A stretch of 47,880 bases of DNA from Labrenzia sp. 011 (GTDB lineage Bacteria > Pseudomonadota > Alphaproteobacteria > Rhizobiales > Stappiaceae), in the NCBI RefSeq assembly GCF_003075075.1, contig NZ_QCYM01000065.1:1-47880 (forward strand). Direction: 5' to 3'. The notes under the pieces were generated by a model, which saw nothing but the letters and a program-made list of their open reading frames with translations, was not told the DNA's origin and did not search any database. This document shows positions 25,110 through 32,970 of the stretch, one piece after another. Both the position numbers and the translations under genes were made by a program. The first letter of the stretch is position 1, and each line of letters opens with the position of its first letter.

Positions 25110-25140
25110 GGAAACGGCGGGCTTTGGGCCCGCCGTTTCC
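25110..25140 (-). terminator. Intrinsic terminator of flagellin copy 2
   Basis: A 13-bp perfect stem, GGAAACGGCGGGC / GCCCGCCGTTTCC with a 5-nt loop. On the minus strand TTTTCC follows. It lies 45 nt past the copy 2 stop codon, in a gap that also holds the promoter region of flagellin copy 1. Confidence 0.85.
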
Positions 25141-25184
25141 GCTTGTTTGTGCGTGATTTCGCCGTCTGACTGATTCTCGTCGAC

Positions 25185-26681
25185 CTAGAAGAGGGACAGC
25201 ACTGTCTGGTCGGCCTGCGAGGCGAAGGACAGGGATGTCGAGGCAAGCTGCTGACGGGTCTGAAGAGCCAGCAGGTTCGCACCTTCCTCGTTCGTATCGG
25301 CCAGGGTCAGAAGGCCGGCGCCTTCCTGCAAGGTGTTGATCATCGTCTTGGTATAATCCTGACGGATCTCCACCGTGGACAGGTTGGTCCCGAATTCGGA
25401 CGCCTGGGAGCGCAGGTTGGACAGGGCGGTATTGATACGGTCGACGACCCGGTTGATGTCGTTGTCCGTCGCAAAGCCGCTGTCGCTCAGAGCCTGGAGG
25501 GTGATGCCGTCCGTGTCCGCGACGAAGCCGGCGGACGCGAAGTCGTCGTTGTCGCTTGTCAGGGCCAGATCCGTTTCAGAGGTGATGTTGAACTTACCCG
25601 AACCGGAGTCGAAGGAAGCAGACACACCATTGAAATCGTTTACGAAATCCTTCAGATCGGCGACCGTTGTGTCGTCTTCGATTTCCAGGGCGCCCAGCTC
25701 ATAGCCATTGCCGTCGGTCAGCGTCAGGGTGTCGCCGACTGCAAAGGAACCGGTGTCGCTGAGGAGCTGCGTCGACGCGGTCAGAGCGTTGGCATCGAAT
25801 GCGAAGGCCCCGAGAGTGGCCGTCACCGAGCCGTCGGTGACGTGGAAATCCTCGTCACTGTAGACGGAGAGTTCCCCGGTGTTGTCATCGAATTCGGCCC
25901 GAACGCCGGCGATGTCGTTGAAGGAATCCACGAGATCCTGAACGGTCGCACCGGCCGTCAGGCTGCCTGCGCCTGCAAGCGCTGCGGGAGCGGTGCCGGT
26001 GTCGTCCACGAAGGAAAGAGTGGTCGTGGAGGAGATCGCGTTGGAGTCAGACAGGACAGAGCTGGAATTCAGGGTAGACGTACCGTCGGTCAAGGTGATC
26101 GTCGTCTTGCCGCCCTGAAGCTGGAAGGACGTGGCGCTTCCCTGGCCTTCAGCAAGGTCGGACAGGTTCAGACCGGTCGAAAGCGTGGTGTCTGTATAAT
26201 CGACCGCTTCGATCTTCAGCTTGGACGTGGCGTCTTCGTTGAAGATGGTGGTCAGGTCGTTGCCGTCGCCGGCCAGCAGGTTCTTGCCCTTGTAGGAGCT
26301 GTCCTTCGCCACGTCTTCGATCTGCTCGAGCAGGTCGTTGTACTGTTCGGCGAATCTCTTGCGCTCGTACTGGCTCTGGGTCTGCAGCGCCTGGTTGGCT
26401 TTCGCTTTCGCGGTTTCGACCAGGTCGGTAACGGTCTGGATGCCCTTGTCCGCGGCCTTGATGGTCTGCAGGGACTGGCCCATGTCATCAAGCAGGTTGG
26501 ACAGATCGCTGGCGCGGGAGCTCAGGCCGGAGGCGGTGAAGAAGCTGTTCGGATTGTCCAGCGCGGAATTGACCTTGAGGCCGGTAGCCAGTTTGTTCTG
26601 GACGCCGGACATCAGGTCTGCGGTGGATTGAAGAGTAAGAAGGTTCTGCCGTACGGCAGCTGACAGGGTAATGTCCTGCAT
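25185..26681 (-). CDS. Flagellin (copy 2)
   Basis: 498 residues from ATG 26679-26681 (MQDITLSAAVRQNLLTLQST), chosen over a start eight codons earlier to match the other copies and because GGAAAGG lies upstream. D0/D1 helices occupy about 1-160 and 420-498. The centre holds beta-rich units, including LTDGNGYELGALEIEDD (about 320-336). It aligns without gaps to copy 3. I count 8 differences in residues 184-330 against about 42 in 1-183, so the surface domain is the more conserved part. A perfect CtrA box lies 110 bp upstream. Exported filament subunit. Confidence 0.93.
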   Translation of the reverse strand: MQDITLSAAVRQNLLTLQSTADLMSGVQNKLATGLKVNSALDNPNSFFTASGLSSRASDLSNLLDDMGQSLQTIKAADKGIQTVTDLVETAKAKANQALQTQSQYERKRFAEQYNDLLEQIEDVAKDSSYKGKNLLAGDGNDLTTIFNEDATSKLKIEAVDYTDTTLSTGLNLSDLAEGQGSATSFQLQGGKTTITLTDGTSTLNSSSVLSDSNAISSTTTLSFVDDTGTAPAALAGAGSLTAGATVQDLVDSFNDIAGVRAEFDDNTGELSVYSDEDFHVTDGSVTATLGAFAFDANALTASTQLLSDTGSFAVGDTLTLTDGNGYELGALEIEDDTTVADLKDFVNDFNGVSASFDSGSGKFNITSETDLALTSDNDDFASAGFVADTDGITLQALSDSGFATDNDINRVVDRINTALSNLRSQASEFGTNLSTVEIRQDYTKTMINTLQEGAGLLTLADTNEEGANLLALQTRQQLASTSLSFASQADQTVLSLF

Positions 26682-26713
26682 CTGATTATCCCTTTCCTGG
26701 GTCACAAATTCTT

Positions 26714-26730
26714 CTGCTCGTCCTGAGCAG
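26714..26730 (-). repeat. Leader hairpin of flagellin copy 2
   Basis: CTGCTC / GAGCAG with loop GTCCT is a perfect 6-bp stem about 35-50 nt upstream of the copy 2 start codon. It would lie in the mRNA leader if transcription starts just below the CtrA box. A candidate for post-transcriptional control. Confidence 0.4.
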
Positions 26731-26790
26731 GTTGATTAGGATCATCTCCTGTTAACCCTAATCATTGGTTAACTGCATCGCACTATAGGG

Positions 26791-26806
26791 TTAACGAGGC
26801 GTTAAC
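26791..26806. promoter_or_regulatory. CtrA box upstream of flagellin copy 2
   Basis: TTAACGAGGCGTTAAC is a perfect TTAA-N7-TTAAC match to the CtrA consensus and is itself near-palindromic. It overlaps one arm of a further inverted repeat, GTTAACCCTA (26751-26760) and TAGGGTTAAC (26786-26795). Located 110 bp before the copy 2 start. Confidence 0.7.
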
Positions 26807-26872
26807 TGACTGGAAAGATATGGGAAATTCAGCGGTAAACCGGGAAGGGGAGGCGGTGGACGGGAAACGAAA

Positions 26873-26896
26873 AAAGGCGGGCCTGAGCCCGCCTTT
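26873..26896 (-). terminator. Intrinsic terminator of flagellin copy 3
   Basis: AAAGGCGGGC / GCCCGCCTTT pairs over 10 bp around loop CTGA. On the minus strand the stem is followed by a run of T residues, giving a classic rho-independent terminator about 26 nt past the stop codon. Confidence 0.9.
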
Positions 26897-26921
26897 CCCG
26901 TCTTGAAAGCTTTTCGAGTGC

Positions 26922-28418
26922 TTAGAAGAGACGCAGAACGTTCTGATCCGCCTGTGCTGCGAAGGACAGCGAGGTGGATGCCAGGCTCTGGCGCGTCTGC
27001 AGTGCCAGAAGGTTTGCACCTTCTTCGTTGGTGTCGGCCAGGGTCAGCTTGCCGGCACCTTCTTCAAGCGTGTTGATCATGTTCTTGGTGAAGTCCTGAC
27101 GGTTCTCAACGATCGACAGGTTGGTACCGAATTCGGACGCCTGTGTGCGAAGGTTGGACAGTGCGGAGTTCATACGACCAATGACACGGTTGATGTCGCT
27201 GTCCGTAGCAAAGCCGCTGTCGGCGATGGCGGAGATATTGATGCCATCGGAATCTGCCACGAAGCTCGCCGCCGCGAAGTCGTCATTGTCACTTGTCAGC
27301 GACAGGTCAGTTTCGGACGTGATCGTCAGTTTGCCCGAACCGGTGTCGAAGGATGCGGACACACCATCGAAATCGTTGACGAAGTCCTTGAGGTCATCGA
27401 CCGAGGTATCGTCTTCGATTTCCAGAGAACCGAGCTCGTAGCCGTTGCCGTCGGTCAGCGTCAGGGTGTCGCCGACTGCAAAGGAACCGGTTTCATTGAG
27501 GAGCTGTGTCGTTGCTGTCAGTGCGTTTGCATCGAATGAGAACGCGCCGAGAGTGGCTGTCACGGAACCGTCAGTGATGTGGAAATCTTCGTCGCTGTAG
27601 ACGGTGAGTTCCCCGGTGTTGTCGTCGAATTCGGCACGAACGCCGGCGATGTCATTGAAGGAATCAACGAGATCCTGAACCGTCGCGCCGGCCGTCAGGC
27701 TGCCTGCGCCTGCAAGCGCTGCGGGAGCGGTACCGGTATCGTCCACGAAGGAAAGAGTGGTCGTGGAGGAGATCGCATTGGACTCAGACAGGACAGAGCT
27801 GGAATTCAGGGTAGACGCACCGTCAGTCAACGTGATCGTGGTCTTGCCGCCCTGAAGCTGGAAGGACGTGGTTGCGCCCGTGCCTTCTTCGAGTTCGGAA
27901 AGGTTCAGACCGGTCGAGAGGCCGACGTTGGTGTAGTCGACGGCGCCAACGGTCAGTTTCGAAGTCGAATCTTCGTTGAAGATCGCCGTCAGGTCGTTGC
28001 CGTCGCCGGCGAGCAGGTTCTTGCCCTTGTAGGAGCTGTCCTTGGCCAGGTCTTCGATCTGCGTGAGCAGTTCGTTGTACTGGCTTGCAAACTGTTTGCG
28101 CTCGTACTGGCTCTGGGTCTGCAGTGCCTGGTTTGCCTTCGCCTTGGCGGATTCAACCAGATTGGTGATGCTGCTGATGCCTTCGTCGGCAGCCTTCAGC
28201 GTCTGAACGACCTGACCCATGTCATCAAGCAGAGTGCTGAGGTCGTTTGCCCGCGCGTTCAGGCCGGAAGCCGTGAAGAAGTTGCTCGGGTTATCCAGCG
28301 CGGAGTTCACCTCCAGACCAGTGGCCAGTTTGTTCTGGACGCTGGACATCATGTCAGCCGTAGACTGCAGGGAGGAGAGGTTTGCGCGAACTGCGCTGGA
28401 AAGAGTTACGTCACCCAT
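26922..28418 (-). CDS. Flagellin (copy 3)
   Basis: 498 residues (MGDVTLSSAVRANLSSLQST). Helical D0/D1 ends occupy about 1-160 and 420-498, and the C-terminus LALQTRQSLASTSLSFAAQADQNVLRLF is the flagellin signature. The centre is nearly identical to copy 2 (about 95% over residues 184-330), while the ends are about 77-79% identical. AAAGGA lies about 6 nt before the ATG. The leader carries a 12-bp palindrome, and a TTAG-N6-TTAAC motif lies about 100 bp upstream. It has its own terminator, so each flagellin is probably a separate transcript. Confidence 0.93.
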   Translation of the reverse strand: MGDVTLSSAVRANLSSLQSTADMMSSVQNKLATGLEVNSALDNPSNFFTASGLNARANDLSTLLDDMGQVVQTLKAADEGISSITNLVESAKAKANQALQTQSQYERKQFASQYNELLTQIEDLAKDSSYKGKNLLAGDGNDLTAIFNEDSTSKLTVGAVDYTNVGLSTGLNLSELEEGTGATTSFQLQGGKTTITLTDGASTLNSSSVLSESNAISSTTTLSFVDDTGTAPAALAGAGSLTAGATVQDLVDSFNDIAGVRAEFDDNTGELTVYSDEDFHITDGSVTATLGAFSFDANALTATTQLLNETGSFAVGDTLTLTDGNGYELGSLEIEDDTSVDDLKDFVNDFDGVSASFDTGSGKLTITSETDLSLTSDNDDFAAASFVADSDGINISAIADSGFATDSDINRVIGRMNSALSNLRTQASEFGTNLSIVENRQDFTKNMINTLEEGAGKLTLADTNEEGANLLALQTRQSLASTSLSFAAQADQNVLRLF

Positions 28419-28457
28419 TGTGTGTCCTTTCTAGGAATACAAAATACATGGACCCTT

Positions 28458-28469
28458 CCTGGATCCAGG
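28458..28469 (-). repeat. Palindrome in leader of flagellin copy 3
   Basis: CCTGGATCCAGG is a perfect 12-bp palindrome about 40-51 nt upstream of the copy 3 start. It could be an operator, or part of a leader structure involved in FlbT control. Confidence 0.4.
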
Positions 28470-28515
28470 GGGCATAGAACGGCCGGCGGGTGTAAGGAAA
28501 TCTAAACAAACGTGG

Positions 28516-28531
28516 TTAGCGTGTATTAACC
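28516..28531. promoter_or_regulatory. CtrA-like motif upstream of flagellin copy 3
   Basis: TTAGCGTGTATTAACC resembles a CtrA site with 6-bp spacing and one mismatch. It is similar to the motif at 6725. The 462-bp region 28419-28880 otherwise holds no gene; short open frames there lack ribosome sites. Confidence 0.3.
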
Positions 28532-28850
28532 TTAATGCAGAGTAAATAGATGTCTTCAGTAATCGTTCCTGCTGTTCCTGTGTCTATATTTTGATGATGG
28601 AGTTTTTTACGACTGAAATCTTTCAGCAGCGCGGCGGGCAATGGATGATCGCACTGCGGTTCCGCAGCCGGCCGGGGCAGGGGCTGCTGAGCGGGCATCC
28701 TTTAATGTATGCGGGAAGCGGGCTTGGCCGGAGAGTGAGCTGTTCCGTATTGACGGGAGGTGTTGAAACTTGCCGCGACCGCCCTGAGGCGGAAGGCTGC
28801 TTTCCAAAGGGAGGCAGGGCAAGAAGACGGAAACGGCCTGGGAAAAGGGA

Positions 28851-28877
28851 GGCGTGCTGCGATTGTCTCGCAGCGCC
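28851..28877 (-). terminator. Hairpin after flaG
   Basis: GCTGCGA / TCGCAGC (28856-28862 with 28868-28874) is extended by GGC/GCC with one bulge. It starts 3 nt past the flaG stop. On the minus strand the tail is CTCCCTTTTCC, so it is a moderate terminator. Confidence 0.5.
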
Positions 28878-28880
28878 GTG

Positions 28881-29276
28881 TCAGACGACCAGTTGAACCG
28901 GTTTTCCGGTCTGGCTTGGCTGACTTTCTTCCATGGTCCTGGAATAGGCCCGGAGACGCAGGAGGGTTTCGCTCGGGATCTGTCGCACGATCTGGCCGGT
29001 GTCGGTGTTCGTCGCGACATAGACCAGACTCTCGCTGTCCGGATCGATGATGTTGCGGCGCTCAAGCCGGGGGGTGACGGGATCGGCCTGATTTTTCTGA
29101 TCGCGGGCATTGTTGGCAGCCCGCTGGCCGTCGCTGCCCTCGTCAGCGGGGCTGACGGTGGCTTCTCTCGGCAATTCGGTTTTTGCGGCGGGAGCGTTCC
29201 GTTCTGGAGCCCGCGTAACCGGCGTGATCGCCGTATACGTCGGCGATGGCGGCCGGGCCAGTCCCGTGTCCATCAT
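28881..29276 (-). CDS. flaG: FlaG-like flagellar protein
   Basis: 131 residues from ATG 29274-29276 (MMDTGLARPP), with GGAG just upstream; an in-frame ATG 11 codons earlier is less likely. The first 75 residues are polar and low in complexity. The C-terminal half contains LVYVATNTDTGQIVRQIPSETLLRLRAYSR, the FlaG signature (V-D-x-T-G-x-V-[IV]-R-Q-[IV]-P). FlaG proteins influence filament length; the mechanism is unclear. It lies 271 bp after flgN on the same strand. That gap shows no clear promoter, so co-transcription from flgI is possible. Confidence 0.8.
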   Translation of the reverse strand: MMDTGLARPPSPTYTAITPVTRAPERNAPAAKTELPREATVSPADEGSDGQRAANNARDQKNQADPVTPRLERRNIIDPDSESLVYVATNTDTGQIVRQIPSETLLRLRAYSRTMEESQPSQTGKPVQLVV

Positions 29277-29547
29277 CTTGTCTCCGGGTTGCTCGATACA
29301 GATACCCAATTAAAGACAAGATAACGCAGCGGAATAAAACTTCCGTTAATGAATTGGTTAGGATTTTACCTGTCGGCTTTTAATTGTTTCCGGCCGCGCC
29401 TGATTCGGGGTCGCACGGCTCGCGCTTTTGCCGGTATTCTAACGGTTCTTCCCCAGACATGTAAGACGGCCCGGCCTGCAGGCTCCTTCGGGCAAGGGGA
29501 GACGGCATCTCTCGTGGGCGCCGGGGCACCTGAAGACTCTGAAGAGC

Positions 29548-30042
29548 CTAAAGAGACTGGTTGACGGCGATGCCATGCGCCATCTTGGGGCCGCTCGGAG
29601 CCGAGCCGTTGCGCCCGTAAGTCGTCGGGGCCGTCGCGTTCCTGGCGCCGGCCACCTTGGCGACGGTGGCGACAATGTTGCCGGCCACATCGCGGGCGGT
29701 GGAAAGCACCGCCAGATTGATCCGCAGGACAGGCTGGAATTCGCCGTGCTGGCGGCGCAGGGCCTGGGTCGCGGCCGGCGCGAGATTGCCAAGGGCCACC
29801 GCATGGTCTTTCGCGGTCATCATGCCGCGCGTGTATTCATGGATAAGGCGGGCCTTGTCGGCCTGAAGTTCGCCGGCATCCTGCAACTTGCCGGCCCGCA
29901 CCAGGTCGGTTTCCATTTCAATGACGGACAACAGGGCTTCCATGGTGCCGGAAAGGGCCGTGCAGAAGGTTTCCGCATCCTGGGGACTCGTCGGCCGTTC
30001 CAGGGAAAACGGGAAGGTCGTGGTTTCCGGTTGAGCTGTCAT
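29548..30042 (-). CDS. flgN: FlgN-like flagellar export chaperone
   Basis: 164 residues, mostly helical and acidic to neutral. The core CTALSGTMEALLSVIEMETDLVRAGKLQDAGELQADKARLIHEYTRG (about 27-73) is the FlgN type. FlgN is a cytoplasmic chaperone for the hook-junction proteins FlgK and FlgL, both encoded in this window. The ATG overlaps the stop of the rod-binding gene by 4 nt, so translation is coupled. The last 40 residues are a Gly/Ala/Asn-rich tail. Family assignment rests on length, helix pattern and position. Confidence 0.8.
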   Translation of the reverse strand: MTAQPETTTFPFSLERPTSPQDAETFCTALSGTMEALLSVIEMETDLVRAGKLQDAGELQADKARLIHEYTRGMMTAKDHAVALGNLAPAATQALRRQHGEFQPVLRINLAVLSTARDVAGNIVATVAKVAGARNATAPTTYGRNGSAPSGPKMAHGIAVNQSL

Positions 30043-30365
30043 CTGGCCCCCTCCTGTAAAGAAAGCAATTCGCGTTCCACGCTATCGGCCAGTCCGATGC
30101 CGCCGTTTTCGGCGATGGTGCGTGCATATTCGTCGATCAGAAGGCTCTGCCAGGCATCCGCCCCGTGGCCGCTGCCCCATGTGCCACCCTGGTCGAGGCC
30201 GGTGAACATGTTCTGGAGCATGGTGTTCAGGAAAACAGCCTCGAATTCCTTGGCCGCCTTGCTGGCCGAAGTCCTGTCATTCGGGTCGACGCCCTTGATC
30301 GTGTCCAGCGGATTGCGCTGGCCGGTGCTTGCGGCCTGCGGTGTCGTCATCTGCGCGAGCATCAC
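30039..30365 (-). CDS. flgJ: Rod-binding protein (FlgJ N-terminal domain only)
   Basis: 108 residues. The core SKAAKEFEAVFLNTMLQNMFTGLDQGGTWGSGHGADAWQSLLIDEYARTIAENGGIGLADSVEREL is the rod-binding domain of FlgJ. It lacks the C-terminal muramidase of enteric FlgJ, as is usual in alphaproteobacteria. It caps the growing rod in the periplasm, so a separate peptidoglycan hydrolase is needed to open the wall. It overlaps both neighbours by 4 nt (flgI upstream, flgN downstream), forming a tightly coupled operon. Confidence 0.9.
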   Translation of the reverse strand: MMLAQMTTPQAASTGQRNPLDTIKGVDPNDRTSASKAAKEFEAVFLNTMLQNMFTGLDQGGTWGSGHGADAWQSLLIDEYARTIAENGGIGLADSVERELLSLQEGAR

Positions 30366-31507
30366 AGCACCTCGATTTCTGCCTGCAGGGCGCCGGACGC
30401 CTTGATGGCCTGCAGGATGGAGATCATGTCCCTGGGGCCGATGCCGAGGGCGTTCAGCCCGTCGACCAGCTGTTTCAGGGTGACGGTTTCGGGAACGATC
30501 GCGAGTTTCGCCTCGTCGTCCTCGTTGACGGACACCTCCGAGCGCGGCACCACGACGGTCTCTCCGTCGGAGAACGGCAGCGGCTGGGAGACCTGGGGCG
30601 TTTCGGCGATGGTCACGGTCAGGTTGCCCTGGGCAACGGCGACCATGGACACCTTGACGTCCTGACCCATCACGATGATCCCGGAGTTCTCGTCAATGAC
30701 GATGCGGGCGGCAAGGTCGGGTTCAACGATCAGCTGTTCGATGTCGGTCAGAAGGTCGACGATATTGCCGTCATAGCGTTGCGGCAGATCGAGGCGCACC
30801 GTGGCCGGGTCGAGAGGTTCGGCGGTCGGCATGCCGATGAGCTCGTTGATGGACAGTGCGATCCGCCGCGCCGTGGTCAGGTCCGGATTGCGCAGCGCCA
30901 GGCGCAAGGTGGTCAGGGAAGCGAGCTTGAAATCCAGTTCGCGCTCGACCAGTCCGCCGTTGGCGATGCGTCCGGCTGTCGGAACGCCCCGGACAACGGA
31001 GGCGGCGTCGGCCTGAACCGAAAAGCCGCCGATGGCGACCGAACCCTGCGCGATGGCATAGACCTCGCCGTCGGCGCCGACGAGCGGGGTGACGAGAAGC
31101 GTGCCGCCCTGAAGCGACTCCGCGTCGCCGAGGGCGCTGACATTGACGTCGATGCGCGTGCCCTGTGTGGAAAAGGGCGGCAGATTCGCGGTGACCATGA
31201 CTGCGGCCACCGTGTCCGTATTCAGATCGACATTGCGGGTGTTCACACCGAGCCGTTCCAGCATCGCCTGCAGGCTCTGCTGGGTGAAAGGCGAATTGTT
31301 GAGGGAGTCGCCCGTGCCGTTGAGGCCGACGACAAGCCCGTATCCGATAAGCTGGTTTTCCCGGATACCCTCGAAATCGGCAATATCCTTGATGCGGGAG
31401 GCGGCAAGCGCAGGTGTCAGGACAATGGATGCCCCGATGACAAGGGCTGCGGCGGCGCAGGCGATCCGCGCGCACCAACGGGAAGTCTTTTCACCCAAAT
31501 TTCGCAT
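30362..31507 (-). CDS. flgI: Flagellar P-ring protein FlgI
   Basis: 381 residues from ATG 31505-31507. The frame extends 54 codons upstream, but those overlap the sigma-54 promoter and lack family similarity. The signal peptide ends at ALA-ASRIKDIADFEGIRENQLIGYGLVVGLNGTGDS, the universal FlgI start. The C-terminus VTLKQLVDGLNALGIGPRDMISILQAIKASGALQAEIEVL is also diagnostic. FlgI forms the periplasmic P ring around the rod. First gene of flgI-flgJ-flgN(-flaG). Divergent from fliX, as in Caulobacter. Confidence 0.96.
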   Translation of the reverse strand: MRNLGEKTSRWCARIACAAAALVIGASIVLTPALAASRIKDIADFEGIRENQLIGYGLVVGLNGTGDSLNNSPFTQQSLQAMLERLGVNTRNVDLNTDTVAAVMVTANLPPFSTQGTRIDVNVSALGDAESLQGGTLLVTPLVGADGEVYAIAQGSVAIGGFSVQADAASVVRGVPTAGRIANGGLVERELDFKLASLTTLRLALRNPDLTTARRIALSINELIGMPTAEPLDPATVRLDLPQRYDGNIVDLLTDIEQLIVEPDLAARIVIDENSGIIVMGQDVKVSMVAVAQGNLTVTIAETPQVSQPLPFSDGETVVVPRSEVSVNEDDEAKLAIVPETVTLKQLVDGLNALGIGPRDMISILQAIKASGALQAEIEVL

Positions 31508-31572
31508 TGCTGTTTCTTGCCCGTTTTCCCGATCCGGCGACTGTTGCCGGTCACACATTCTGGTCTTGCGTA

Positions 31573-31590
31573 ATGCGAGAGCCGTGCCAA
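31573..31590 (-). promoter_or_regulatory. Sigma-54 promoter of flgI operon
   Basis: On the minus strand, TTGGCACGGCTCTCGCAT has GG and GC 10 bp apart. The -24 box TTGGCACG is perfect; the -12 box TCGCA has one change from TTGCA. The expected start near 31564 gives a leader of about 57 nt. Confidence 0.8.
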
Positions 31591-31806
31591 CTTCAGGAAG
31601 CTTGTGGTTCTTTCGATTAAATTGCCCGGATTCTCCTTTGTTTTCCGGTATGGTTGCAAGCATATCCACGTAAATTTGCCGATCCGGGTAAAGAATATGC
31701 GTTTGCGGGGCGGCAAATATTGCCCAATGCGCAAGGACTCATTTACCCTTACCGGCAGAATTTGACGGGCAGGGGATTCAAACCCTTAGTTGGACCGGAA
31801 AAGAAA

Positions 31807-32226
31807 ATGCGTATTACAGGCAATAAACCGATCACCGGGGTCCAGGGGAAAAGCTCGAAAAAGCGGAGCTCCTCCGGAGCGGAGGGTTTCGCTCCGGATC
31901 TGGGCGAGGAAGTCTCCCAGTCCGCGCCGACCGCCGGCGGGGCCGGGATCCAGGGGATGGATGCGCTTCTGGCGCTGCAGGAAGTCGATGAGGTTGCCGA
32001 GCGCCGGTCCCGGGCGGCGAAGCGCGGTCACGGGCTGCTGAATTCTCTTGAGGCCATCCGCGCCGACCTGCTCGGCGGACATGTTTCCGAAGAGCGGCTG
32101 GAGAGGCTTGCGCAGGATGTTTCCCGACGCCAGTCCAGCGGCGATCCCGACGTCGATTCCGTGATGGAGGAGATCGAATTGCGCGTCAAAGTCGAATTGG
32201 CGAAGCTCGGCCGATTCCTCGACTGA
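31807..32226 (+). CDS. fliX: Flagellar assembly regulator FliX
   Basis: 139 residues from ATG 31807 (MRITGNKPITGVQGKSSKK). The C-terminal helical part (LLALQEVDEVAERRSRAAKRGHGLLNSLEAIRADLLGG ... MEEIELRVKVELAKLGRF) is the class II FliX signature. In Caulobacter, FliX acts with the sigma-54 activator FlbD to couple completion of the early basal body to transcription of hook and P-ring genes. That fits the sigma-54 promoters seen here at flgE, flgI and flgF. FlbD itself is not in the window. Divergent from flgI and followed by dksA, the same order as in Caulobacter. Confidence 0.9.
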   Translation: MRITGNKPITGVQGKSSKKRSSSGAEGFAPDLGEEVSQSAPTAGGAGIQGMDALLALQEVDEVAERRSRAAKRGHGLLNSLEAIRADLLGGHVSEERLERLAQDVSRRQSSGDPDVDSVMEEIELRVKVELAKLGRFLD

Positions 32227-32330
32227 GGCGTCCCGAGGACGTAGGGAATATGCACCAATTTCCGGGCAACCTTACGCAACGGATTGAAACATTTGCTATT
32301 TCCGCGTTTTTATTTTTTCAAAATGGACCG

Positions 32331-32359
32331 TTGTCGGTTGAAGGATGCGGCTATATATT
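32331..32359 (+). promoter_or_regulatory. Housekeeping promoter of dksA
   Basis: TTGTCG (32331-32336), a 17-bp spacer and TATATT (32354-32359) make a good sigma-70 type promoter. The start would fall near 32366, about 26 nt before the dksA ATG. The preceding stretch is A+T-rich. Confidence 0.7.
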
Positions 32360-32391
32360 GCGCCCGGCCTAACGGTAATCCGGAGCTATCG

Positions 32392-32808
32392 ATGACGGTT
32401 GAAATAGAGTCTGACTACCGACCCTCGGAAGACGAGCCGTTCATGAATGACAGGCAGCGGGAATACTTTCGCAACAAGCTGCTTGCCTGGAAAGAGGACA
32501 TCCTGAGGGAGAGCAAGGAAACGCTCACCAACCTTCAGGAAGAGAGCCAGAATCATCCCGACTTTGCCGACCGTGCGTCGTCCGAAACGGATCGCTCGAT
32601 CGAGTTGCGCGCGCGTGACCGGCAGCGAAAGCTGATTTCGAAAATCGACGATGCGCTGGAACGTATTGTCGACGGGAGCTACGGCTATTGCGAGGAGACG
32701 GGCGAACCGATCTCCCTGCGGCGCCTTGAGGCCCGGCCGATCGCAACCTTGTCGATCGAGGCACAGGAAGCGCATGAACGCCGGGAAAAGGTCTACCGGG
32801 ACGACTGA
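32392..32808 (+). CDS. dksA: RNA polymerase-binding protein DksA, zinc-less form
   Basis: 138 residues from ATG 32392, with GGAG 7 nt upstream. The coiled-coil has the functional tip DFADRASSETD, keeping the Asp and Ala that act in the secondary channel of RNA polymerase, then LRARDRQRKLISKIDDALERI. The globular end GYCEETGEPISLRRLEARPIATLSIEA keeps only one of the four zinc cysteines (CxxT...SxxA instead of CxxC...CxxC), so zinc binding is probably lost, as in DksA2-type proteins. It works with ppGpp in control of rRNA and amino-acid promoters. Own promoter and terminator; next to fliX as in Caulobacter. Confidence 0.93.
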   Translation: MTVEIESDYRPSEDEPFMNDRQREYFRNKLLAWKEDILRESKETLTNLQEESQNHPDFADRASSETDRSIELRARDRQRKLISKIDDALERIVDGSYGYCEETGEPISLRRLEARPIATLSIEAQEAHERREKVYRDD

Positions 32809-32857
32809 CTTGCGAACAATGACAGGCCGCCGCAAAGACGGTGGAGGATGTGACTTC

Positions 32858-32883
32858 AAACCTTCCCCATCGCGGGAAGGTTT
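32858..32883 (+). terminator. Intrinsic terminator of dksA
   Basis: AAACCTTCCC pairs with GGGAAGGTTT around a 6-nt loop, followed by TTTTTTG. It is a classic rho-independent terminator about 50 nt after the dksA stop codon. Confidence 0.9.
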
Positions 32884-32970
32884 TTTGTTTCCGGAAGAGG
32901 AGCCCGTCGCGGACATGCGCCCGGCGGGTCTGCGCCGGCCCATGCGGACCGGGCGCGCACCGGTGCGGGA

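Noticed and set aside
25660..27870. Long direct DNA repeat as a mobile element
   Set aside because: The repeated DNA lies wholly inside the coding centres of two flagellin paralogues. It is explained by duplication and conversion, with no element ends or transposase.
28458..28510. Sigma-54 promoter before flagellin copy 3
   Set aside because: The closest GG...GC pair is spaced 9 bp and the flanking bases do not match TGGCAC or TTGC.
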